From: Elusimicrobiota bacterium
GTDB taxonomy: Bacteria > Elusimicrobiota > Elusimicrobia > UBA1565 > UBA9628
Direction: 5' to 3'
DNA length: 5,266 bases
Assembly: GCA_028871595.1 (NCBI GenBank)
Contig: JAGWMT010000236.1
Location: 1-5,266 of the forward strand
Part shown: piece by piece, positions 1 to 5,266 of the stretch
Position numbering within the stretch: position 1 is the stretch's first letter
Layout: each line of letters opens with the position of its first letter
Program-made: the position numbers and the translations under genes
The notes under the pieces: generated by a model
Told to the model about the DNA's origin: nothing
The model's input: only the letters and a program-made list of their open reading frames with translations
Database searches by the model: none

Positions 1-336
1 ACGGCGGTGTCCTCTCACGAGTGCCTGGAGGCCGTCACCGATCCCTTCCCGACCCCCGGCGACAAGCCCGCCTACCCGCAGGCCTGGAACGACGCAGGCG
101 GCCAGGAGATCGCCGACCTGTGCGCCGACGTCAGCTCCACCGTCACCGGCCACGGCCTGACCAGCGCCGTCTCCGGCGAGTGGGACAACTCCATCGGCGG
201 CTGCAACCAGGGGCCGTGGACCCAGAACGCGGCGGCCGCGGTCGCCATGGCCTTGCGCATCAAGCCGAAGACCCCGTCGTTCCCGTTTTTGGAAGCGTTG
301 CGCTCCACCGGCGGCGACGTCTTCGCCGGCCGCTGA
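1..336 (+). CDS. C-terminal part of a putative secreted HExxE metalloprotein (5' end outside window)
   Basis: The frame is open from the first base and ends at TGA 334-336, giving 111 residues of a longer protein. A GTG at 7 is probably internal, because the conserved-looking motif starts right beside it. Near the start is S-S-H-E-C-L-E-A-V-T-D-P, an HExxE motif (His codon 16-18) followed by a TDP turn. Further on come W-N-D-A-G-G-Q-E-I-A-D-L-C and G-E-W-D-N-S-I-G-G-C. From memory, this order of a HE..EA.TDP motif, a G/N-rich E-I-x-D-x-C segment and a final W...C occurs in poorly characterised, mostly exported bacterial proteins with a zinc-peptidase-like motif. C41 and C68 of the visible part could form a disulfide. 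About 40 residues rich in Ala and Pro follow. No third metal ligand or activity can be shown from this fragment. The gene is separated from trpB by 65 bp and a promoter, so it looks functionally unrelated to the operon. Confidence 0.5.
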   Translation, partial: TAVSSHECLEAVTDPFPTPGDKPAYPQAWNDAGGQEIADLCADVSSTVTGHGLTSAVSGEWDNSIGGCNQGPWTQNAAAAVAMALRIKPKTPSFPFLEALRSTGGDVFAGR

Positions 337-363
337 CCACTCCTTAGAAGTCGTCGGGCGTCA

Positions 364-392
364 TGGACAAGGTGGGATGCCTCTGCTATCCT
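364..392 (+). promoter_or_regulatory. Predicted sigma70-type promoter of the trpB operon
   Basis: The -35 box TGGACA (364-369) matches TTGACA at 5 of 6 positions. A 17-bp spacer follows. The -10 box TATCCT (387-392) matches 4 of 6 and is preceded directly by TGC (384-386), an extended -10. Transcription would start about 6-10 bases past the -10 box, near 398-402, at or just before the trpB ATG at 402. The 65-bp gap (337-401) holds no room for a T-box or a trp leader-peptide attenuator. I see no operator-like palindrome or strong intrinsic terminator for the upstream gene. The promoter is inferred from consensus only. Confidence 0.6.
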
Positions 393-401
393 TCCCGAGC
401 C

Positions 402-1565
402 ATGAAGCGCCCCTCCGGATGGTTCGGCCCTTTCGGCGGACGATTCGTTCCCGAGACGTTGATCGAGCCCTTGCGCGCCCTGGAGGCGGCGTACGCCTCC
501 GCGCGCCGGGACCCCGCGTTCCAGAAGCGCCTGGCCCGGGAACTGCTGACCTACGTCGGACGTCCCACCCCGCTGACCTTCGCCGCGCGGCTCTCGGAGG
601 AGACCGGCCTGCGCGTGTGGCTCAAGCGCGAGGACCTGACCCACACCGGGGCCCATAAGATCAATAACACGGTCGGACAAGTTCTCCTCGCCAAGCGCAT
701 GGGTAAACGACGTGTCATCGCGGAGACGGGCGCGGGGCAACACGGAGTGGCGACCGCGGCCGCCGCGGCGCGTTTCGGACTGCCCTGCGCCGTGTACATG
801 GGCATCGACGACATGGCGCGCCAGGCGCCCAACGTGGGCCGCATGAAGTTTTTGGGCGCCACCGTGATGCCCGTGACGTCGGGCTCGCGCACGCTGAAAG
901 ACGCCACCAGCGAGGCCATGCGCGCCTGGTCGGCGGATAGCCGTGACACGTTCTACGTCCTGGGCTCCGCGCTGGGGCCGCATCCCTATCCCACGATGGT
1001 CCGGGACTTCCAGTCGGTCATCGGTCACGAGGCCCGCGCCCAGATATTGAAGGCAGAGGGGCGACTTCCGCGCGAGGTCGTGGCCTGCGTGGGCGGCGGG
1101 TCCAACGCGATCGGGATATTCACGGCATTCATAAACGATAAAAAAGTGCGACTCACCGGCGTCGAGGCCGGCGGCAAAGGCGTGCGCACCGGGATGCACG
1201 CCGCGCGGTTCTCCGGCGGCAAGCCCGGCGTTCTCCACGGCACGTTCACGTATTTGCTCCAAGACGAAGACGGCCAAGTATTGCCCACCCACAGTATTTC
1301 GGCCGGCTTGGATTATCCCGCCGTCGGACCGGAGCACGCCGAACTGCGGCGTTCCGGCCGGGCGCGATATGTGTCGGCCACGGACAAGGAGGCGCTCGCC
1401 GCCGCGAACGAATTGGGGCGGCTCGAGGGGATACTCCCCGCGTTGGAAAGCTCTCATGCCATCGCGTATGTATTACGCGCGAAGCGGTCCATCGGCCGCG
1501 GCGCCATCGTCGTCATCAATCTCTCCGGCCGCGGTGACAAGGATTTGAGCACGTTATGCCCGTGA
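402..1565 (+). CDS. trpB: Tryptophan synthase beta chain (TrpB)
   Basis: This PLP enzyme joins indole to L-serine to make tryptophan, in the cytoplasmic alpha2-beta2 complex with TrpA. The 387-residue product is close to the usual length of about 395. Landmarks in order: N-terminal [13 protein letters not shown]86 in [11 protein letters not shown], which forms the Schiff base with PLP; E108 in A-E-T-G-A-G-Q-H-G, the catalytic acid; [16 protein letters not shown] at 231-235, which binds the PLP phosphate; D304 in S-A-G-L-D-Y-P; and S375 in N-L-S-G-R-G-D-K-D, contacting the pyridine ring. It is the standard TrpB1 type. I chose ATG 402 because the family begins there. An in-frame ATG at 363 would add 13 unrelated residues and lies over the -35 box. 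No Shine-Dalgarno sequence precedes 402. The end overlaps trpA by 10 bases. Confidence 0.97.
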   Translation: MKRPSGWFGPFGGRFVPETLIEPLRALEAAYASARRDPAFQKRLARELLTYVGRPTPLTFAARLSEETGLRVWLKREDLTHTGAHKINNTVGQVLLAKRMGKRRVIAETGAGQHGVATAAAAARFGLPCAVYMGIDDMARQAPNVGRMKFLGATVMPVTSGSRTLKDATSEAMRAWSADSRDTFYVLGSALGPHPYPTMVRDFQSVIGHEARAQILKAEGRLPREVVACVGGGSNAIGIFTAFINDKKVRLTGVEAGGKGVRTGMHAARFSGGKPGVLHGTFTYLLQDEDGQVLPTHSISAGLDYPAVGPEHAELRRSGRARYVSATDKEALAAANELGRLEGILPALESSHAIAYVLRAKRSIGRGAIVVINLSGRGDKDLSTLCP

Positions 1566-2353
1566 CCCCCCTGTCCGCCGTGCTCGCTTCGCGTCGTGCC
1601 TCCGGGAGATCCGGCTTCGTGCCGTTTCTCGTCGCCGGGGACCCATCCGCCGAGGCGGCGGTCATGTCCGCGAAACAATTGGCGGACGCGGGCGCGGACA
1701 TCTTAGAAGTCGGCGTGCCCTTTTCAGATCCCGTCGCCGACGGCCCCGTCATCCAGGCCGCCGGCCAGCGGGCATTATCGAAAGGGATGACCTTGCCCCG
1801 CGCCGCCGGATTGGTCAAAAAATTACGCCATGCGGGCGTAAAGACCCCGGTGATTCTTTTCACCTACTTGAATCCGGTCCTCCGTCTCGGCCCGTCCGCT
1901 TTCGCCCGTCTCTGCGCCGATTCTAATGTCTCCGCCGCGCTGATCGTCGATCTTCCCGTTGAGGAAGCGGGCGCGTTGGCGGAGGCGTTGGCCGCGCGGG
2001 GGATCGAGATCGTGCTTCTCGCCTCGCCGACCACGACGGACCAAAGATTACGCGCCATCGGCCGCGCGTCGGGATCCATCGTGTACTACGTGAGCCGCGA
2101 GGGCGTCACCGGCGTGCGCGCCGGTCTCGCCCCAGGCTTGGCGGCGCGACTCGCCCACGTGAAGGCGCTCACCGGAAAACCGCTGATCGTCGGCTTCGGC
2201 GTCGCCGAACCCGCGCAGGCCCGCGCGTTGGCGCCCCACGCGGCGGGCGTCGTCGTGGGGAGCGCCTTGGTGAATGCCGCCGCGAAGGGCGGACCGCATG
2301 CCGTCGGGCGCCTGGCGCGGCGCCTGGTCGCCGCTTTGGAGGTCTCATGCTGA
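1556..2353 (+). CDS. trpA: Tryptophan synthase alpha chain (TrpA)
   Basis: TrpA splits indole-3-glycerol phosphate into glyceraldehyde 3-phosphate and indole, which passes through the internal tunnel to TrpB. The 265-residue TIM barrel is of normal length (E. coli 268). Both catalytic acids are present: E51 in [10 protein letters not shown] and D62 in V-A-D-G-P-V-I-Q, matching E. coli E49 and D60. Other family landmarks are [10 protein letters not shown] (21-30), the V-D-L-P strand (131-134), [10 protein letters not shown] (177-186, the mobile loop 6 region), and the phosphate-binding G-F-G-V (213-216) and G-S-A-L-V (235-239). ATG 1556 lies within the end of trpB, with an AAGGA at 1539-1543, 12 bases upstream. 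A GTG at 1562, overlapping the trpB stop, is a less likely alternative. The overlap implies coupled, near-equal synthesis of the two subunits. Confidence 0.97.
   Translation: MPVTPLSAVLASRRASGRSGFVPFLVAGDPSAEAAVMSAKQLADAGADILEVGVPFSDPVADGPVIQAAGQRALSKGMTLPRAAGLVKKLRHAGVKTPVILFTYLNPVLRLGPSAFARLCADSNVSAALIVDLPVEEAGALAEALAARGIEIVLLASPTTTDQRLRAIGRASGSIVYYVSREGVTGVRAGLAPGLAARLAHVKALTGKPLIVGFGVAEPAQARALAPHAAGVVVGSALVNAAAKGGPHAVGRLARRLVAALEVSC
2338..2342 (+). promoter_or_regulatory. Shine-Dalgarno site for aroF, inside the end of trpA
   Basis: GGAGG lies four bases before ATG 2347. The spacing is short but usable. It favours this ATG over the in-frame ATG at 2359, which would be 16 bases away and would remove the first beta-strand residues of the regulatory domain. 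It lies inside the trpA reading frame, so ribosomes finishing trpA could reinitiate here. Confidence 0.6.
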
Positions 2354-3384
2354 TTTTGATGCAGTCGGACCACACGAAGAAGCAGCTCGCCGACGTGCTG
2401 GCGAAGGTGCGCAAGCTGAAGCTCCAGCCCCACGTGATCCCGGGCAAACAGAGCGTCGCGGTGGGCATCACCGGAAACTCCGGCGCGCTGGACCCGCACC
2501 TGTTCGACGTCCTGCCCGGCGTGCGCGAGGCCGTGCGCGTGTCGCGACCGTACAAGCTCTCCGGCCGCGACTTCCAGCACGAGGACACCGTCGTCCGCAT
2601 CGGCCCCTACGGCCTGGGCGGTCCCGGCCTGGTGGTCATCGCGGGTCCGTGCGCCGTGGAAAGCGAGGAGCAGATGCTGCGCATCGCCCACGCGGTCAAG
2701 AAGGCGGGCGCGCATCTGCTGCGCGGCGGCGCGTTCAAGCCGCGTACTTCTCCCTATGCGTTCCAAGGCCTGGGCAAGAAGGGCCTTCAGCTTTTGGCGA
2801 AAGCAAGGAAAGAGACGGGCATGCCCATCGTGACCGAGGTGCTGGACCAGCGCTCCCTCGACGACGTGGCGCAGTACGCGGACGTGCTCCAGGTGGGCGC
2901 GCGCAACATGCAGAACTTCGCGCTTTTGAAGGAAATCGGCAAGCTGCGCAAGCCGGTGATGCTCAAGCGCGGGCTGTCCGCCACGCTCGACGAATGGCTG
3001 ATGTCGGCGGAGTACTTGCTCAGCGAAGGCAATAAAGACGTGTTCCTGTGCGAACGCGGCATCCGCGCGTTCTCCGATCATGCGCGCAACACCTTGGATC
3101 TCAACGTGGTGCCGGCGGTGAAGGAGCTCAGCCATCTGCCCATCATCGTGGACCCCAGCCACGCCACCGGCGTGCGCGCGCGCGTGGCCCCCATGGCGCG
3201 CGCGGCCGTGGCCGCCGGGGCGCACGGTCTGATGATCGAGGTGCACGACCGCCCCGACCAGGCGCTGTGCGACGGGCCGCAGGCGCTTCATCCCGACGAC
3301 TTCGCCGTCTTGATGCGCGACATCGCCGCCATCGGCGCGGCCGTGGGCCGGGGCCTGGCGGAACCGCGGTACGGGAAGAAATGA
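2347..3384 (+). CDS. aroF: 3-deoxy-7-phosphoheptulonate (DAHP) synthase, type I-beta with N-terminal regulatory domain
   Basis: AroF condenses phosphoenolpyruvate with erythrose 4-phosphate, the first step of the shikimate pathway. The 345-residue product has two parts: a ferredoxin-like (ACT-like) N-terminal domain, about residues 1-70, and a catalytic TIM barrel, about 95-335. It aligns without gaps, from memory, to the Thermotoga maritima enzyme over at least residues 1-309. The four metal ligands fall at the same numbers: C102 (A-G-P-C), H272 (D-P-S-H), E298 (M-I-E-V-H) and D309 (L-C-D-G). Other motifs are [13 protein letters not shown] (125-137), [10 protein letters not shown] (182-191), L-K-R-G (206-209) and C-E-R-G-I-R (235-240). 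In relatives the N-terminal domain mediates inhibition by tyrosine or phenylalanine. H29 of that site is kept but Ser31 is replaced by Ile. No chorismate mutase domain is fused. It overlaps trpA by 7 bases and aroA by 4. Its third codon positions are more GC-rich than those of aroE downstream. Confidence 0.97.
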   Translation: MLILMQSDHTKKQLADVLAKVRKLKLQPHVIPGKQSVAVGITGNSGALDPHLFDVLPGVREAVRVSRPYKLSGRDFQHEDTVVRIGPYGLGGPGLVVIAGPCAVESEEQMLRIAHAVKKAGAHLLRGGAFKPRTSPYAFQGLGKKGLQLLAKARKETGMPIVTEVLDQRSLDDVAQYADVLQVGARNMQNFALLKEIGKLRKPVMLKRGLSATLDEWLMSAEYLLSEGNKDVFLCERGIRAFSDHARNTLDLNVVPAVKELSHLPIIVDPSHATGVRARVAPMARAAVAAGAHGLMIEVHDRPDQALCDGPQALHPDDFAVLMRDIAAIGAAVGRGLAEPRYGKK

Positions 3385-4667
3385 GCGACCGGACCGTCGC
3401 CGGCGGCGGACGCCTCCGCGGCGAGATATCGATGCCCGGAGACAAGTCGGTCTCCCATCGGGCGTTGATTTTCGGCGCGCTGGCCGAAGGGACGACGGAG
3501 GCCGTCGGTTTGGCGCCGGGCGCGGACGTGAGGTCCACCCGTTCCGTGTTATCCGCGTTGGGCGTTGAAATCGGCGGTACGGGCGCGAATGCGAGCGTCA
3601 AAGGCCTAGGACTGGGCGGGCTGACGGCGTCGAAGGGCACGCTCGATGCGGGTAACTCCGGTACCACCATGCGCTTGATGGCGGGCGTGCTCTCCGGCCA
3701 GTCGTTCGTGTCGTGTTTGACCGGCGACGAGTCCTTAAGCCGTCGGCCCATGGAACGGGTCGCCGCGCCGCTTCGGGTGTTGGGTGCGGATATTGAGTTG
3801 ACTCCCAGAGGCACGGCGCCGATGACGGTCCGCGGAAACAAATTACATGGCGCGGAGGTGACGTTGAACGTCGCCAGTGCGCAGGTGAAGTCGGCCGTCC
3901 TGCTGGCGGGGCTCCACGCGGACGGCGCCACCACGGTGATCGAGCCGGCGGCGACGCGGGATCACACGGAAAAAATGTTGGGCCTTTTCGGCGTGTTGGT
4001 CCGCCGCGACGGATTTTCCGCCCGAGTGAACGGCGGCAGTCGTTTGACTGGATCACGCATCGAGGTGCCGGGTGATCCGTCCTCATCCGCGTTTTGGGCC
4101 GTCGCCGCGGCCTTGGCTCCGGACAGCGAGTTGAAGATCAACGGCGTGATGAGCAATCCGACCCGCGTGGGATATCTTTCGGTGCTCGCACGAATGGGCG
4201 CGGACATGACGCGCCAATCGTCCGTGGAGCGCGCGGGTGAAGCCTGCATCGATATCATCGTTCGTTCGTCTCGATTGAAGGCGACGGACATCGCCGCCTC
4301 GGAGATTCCCGGGCTCGTCGACGAAGTGCCGATCCTCGCGCTCGCCGCGGCCAGGGCCGAGGGCATCAGCCGTTTCTGCGGATTAGATGAATTGCGTCAT
4401 AAAGAAAGTGATCGCCTGACGGGGATATCTGAATTATTGAACCGATTCGGGGCCAAAACGACGATCAACGGCGATGATCTCATCATCGAAGGCAGCACGA
4501 CCTTAACCGGTACGAAGATCGACTCATTGGGAGATCATCGGCTCGCGATGACCGGTTTTGTTGCGGGATTTCTCGCCGAAGGCGAAACGACGGTGCTCGA
4601 CGCGGGCTGCGCGGAGATATCCTACCCTTCGTTCTATGTCGATTTCCTGGCGCGGAGAGACGCATGA
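3381..4667 (+). CDS. aroA: 5-enolpyruvylshikimate-3-phosphate synthase (AroA), class II-like
   Basis: AroA transfers the enolpyruvyl group of PEP to shikimate 3-phosphate, the step blocked by glyphosate. The 428-residue product has normal full length and the two-lobed fold. Visible motifs: P-G-D-K-S with K22; S-H-R with R27; N-S-G-T-T-M-R at 92-98 (PEP loop); S-R-R-P-M with R122; S-A-Q-V-K at 166-170; R-D-H-T-E at 193-197; N-P-T-R at 259-262; D314 in L-V-D-E-V-P; H-K-E-S-D-R at 340-345; and G-D-H-R at 384-387. The four motifs RxHxE, GDKS, SAQxK and NxTR are those used to define class II enzymes such as Agrobacterium CP4. At the CP4 Ala100 position, however, there is Gly94. I start it at ATG 3381, which overlaps the aroF stop as ATGA. 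The frame stays open upstream to about 3048, but that stretch is aroF read in another frame. The ribosome site is weak (GGGA at 3373-3376), so coupling to aroF is likely. Confidence 0.97.
   Translation: MSDRTVAGGGRLRGEISMPGDKSVSHRALIFGALAEGTTEAVGLAPGADVRSTRSVLSALGVEIGGTGANASVKGLGLGGLTASKGTLDAGNSGTTMRLMAGVLSGQSFVSCLTGDESLSRRPMERVAAPLRVLGADIELTPRGTAPMTVRGNKLHGAEVTLNVASAQVKSAVLLAGLHADGATTVIEPAATRDHTEKMLGLFGVLVRRDGFSARVNGGSRLTGSRIEVPGDPSSSAFWAVAAALAPDSELKINGVMSNPTRVGYLSVLARMGADMTRQSSVERAGEACIDIIVRSSRLKATDIAASEIPGLVDEVPILALAAARAEGISRFCGLDELRHKESDRLTGISELLNRFGAKTTINGDDLIIEGSTTLTGTKIDSLGDHRLAMTGFVAGFLAEGETTVLDAGCAEISYPSFYVDFLARRDA
4654..4657 (+). promoter_or_regulatory. Shine-Dalgarno site for aroE
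   Basis: GGAG (in GGAGAGA) lies six bases before ATG 4664, inside the last codons of aroA. Together with the ATGA overlap it fixes the aroE start. Confidence 0.6.
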
Positions 4668-5266
4668 AGCTGGGCCTCTTCGGGTTTCCCGTGTCCCATT
4701 CGAAGTCGCCTCGTTTGTTTTCTCGTTTGTCCCGCCTGATCAAGCGCCCGATCGCGTACGAAGCCGTTTTAGCCGCGCCCGGAACCTTGGCCGCGTTCGT
4801 CGCGGGCGCGCGCGATCGGGGTTGGAGGGGGGCCAACGTGACGGTACCGCTCAAGGAAGAGGCGGCGTCGATCAGTCATCGGCTCACCCCGGCGGCCAAA
4901 GCGCTTGGTGCAGTGAACGTTCTTCGATTTGGGCGCGGCATCACTGGGCACAATACTGATGCTGAAGGTTTGCGGGACGCGATGAAGCGGTCCGGCGTGA
5001 AGGCCAAAAACAAAAGCGCGCTCGTTTTCGGCGCCGGGGGCGCGGCGCGGGCGGCCGGCTGGGCTCTGGCTCGCGAGGGTGCCAAGAGCGTACGGTTCTG
5101 CGCGCGCACGCAGGCGCGCGCTCGGAAAACGGCGAAGGATTTGGCGGTTCACTTTCCGCGAATTCATGTTTCGGCGGGCGCGGCCGCGCCCGCCGATATT
5201 TGGGTGAACGCCACGCCTCTGGGAATGAAGGGCTTTCCGGACCGAACGCCTGCGCCGAAGTCTCTT
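4664..5266 (+). CDS. aroE: Shikimate dehydrogenase (AroE), 3' end outside window
   Basis: AroE reduces 3-dehydroshikimate to shikimate with NADPH. The frame runs from ATG 4664 to the window end with no stop: 201 codons of the usual 270 or so. The N-terminal substrate domain shows G-F-P-V-S-H-S-K-S-P (7-16), whose serines bind shikimate. It also has A-N-V-T-V-P-L-K at 57-64 with catalytic K64, G-A-V-N at 82-85, and G-H-N-T-D with catalytic D99. The NADP domain has V-F-G-A-G-G-A-A-R-A (121-130), then A-R-T-Q-A-R in place of the usual N-R-T-x-x-R, where R148 and R152 would hold the 2'-phosphate. V-N-A-T-P-L-G-M follows at 181-188. The catalytic Lys and Asp support true AroE activity. I could not assess the C-terminal helix. 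It overlaps aroA by 4 bases (ATGA). Its codons use more A/T at third positions than aroF. Confidence 0.95.
   Translation, partial: MKLGLFGFPVSHSKSPRLFSRLSRLIKRPIAYEAVLAAPGTLAAFVAGARDRGWRGANVTVPLKEEAASISHRLTPAAKALGAVNVLRFGRGITGHNTDAEGLRDAMKRSGVKAKNKSALVFGAGGAARAAGWALAREGAKSVRFCARTQARARKTAKDLAVHFPRIHVSAGAAAPADIWVNATPLGMKGFPDRTPAPKSL

Noticed and set aside
309..330. GC-rich imperfect inverted repeat (GGCGA...TCGCC) at the end of the first gene, as a terminator
   Set aside because: The stem is short, lies within codons and is not followed by a T run.
363..401. In-frame upstream ATG adding 13 residues to TrpB, or a short trp leader peptide
   Set aside because: The residues match no TrpB N-terminus, there is no ribosome site, no Trp codon and no stop to make a leader peptide, and the ATG overlaps the predicted -35 box.
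72..1457. 461-codon open frame on the minus strand across trpB
   Set aside because: It lies opposite a clearly functional trpB and its translation is Arg/Gly/His-rich with no recognisable domain. Long antisense frames are expected in GC-rich genes with strong third-position bias.
346..1715. Repeated decamer TTAGAAGTCG upstream of trpB (about 343) and inside trpA (about 1704)
   Set aside because: There are only two copies. The second encodes the conserved L-E-V-G active-site strand of TrpA, so chance similarity is the simplest explanation.
3171..3186. 16-bp alternating pyrimidine-purine tract (CG/TG repeats) that could favour Z-DNA
   Set aside because: It encodes the G-V-R-A-R-V part of AroF with ordinary Arg, Ala and Val codons. 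It is short and expected at this GC content.
2086..3291. 401-codon open frame on the minus strand across aroF and the end of trpA
   Set aside because: It is the same antisense effect of high GC3. The product is His/Ala/Arg-rich low-complexity sequence with no motif.
3048..3380. Possible N-terminal extension of AroA by 111 residues
   Set aside because: The stretch lies inside aroF in another frame and translates to Arg/Gly/Pro-rich sequence. The AroA family starts at the ATG at 3381, which overlaps the aroF stop.

Overview
The window is GC-rich (about two thirds G+C by eye) and bacterial. It is almost entirely filled by one tightly packed plus-strand biosynthetic operon. The lineage cannot be fixed from the sequence. 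The protein types present are a type I-beta DAHP synthase with an N-terminal regulatory domain and a class II EPSP synthase. These, with the GC content, would suit a GC-rich non-model phylum (Elusimicrobiota is a weak guess) but would fit others too.

Layout: bases 1-336 are the 3' end of an unrelated gene whose product carries an HExxE motif and resembles putative secreted, metal-binding proteins. Bases 337-401 are a short intergenic gap with a convincing sigma70-type promoter (TGGACA, 17 bp, extended -10 TGC-TATCCT). It ends only 9 bp before the trpB start codon, so trpB may be translated from a leaderless or nearly leaderless mRNA. Five genes follow with no intergenic bases: trpB (402-1565), trpA (1556-2353), aroF (2347-3384), aroA (3381-4667) and aroE (4664 to the window end, incomplete). 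The junctions overlap by 10, 7, 4 and 4 bases, which suggests one transcript with coupled translation.

The genes cover both ends of tryptophan synthesis. AroF makes DAHP from phosphoenolpyruvate and erythrose 4-phosphate. AroE reduces dehydroshikimate to shikimate. AroA makes EPSP, the precursor of chorismate. TrpA and TrpB carry out the last step, indole-3-glycerol phosphate plus serine to tryptophan. trpE, G, D, C and F are not upstream of trpB here, and no tyrA or pheA lies between aroF and aroA. All key catalytic residues that I checked are present, so these look like working enzymes.

I found no mobile element, RNA gene, CRISPR array or clearly novel system. The points most worth a second look are the leaderless promoter arrangement, the class II EPSP synthase that keeps a glycine at the glyphosate-critical position, and a substitution in the presumed allosteric site of AroF.
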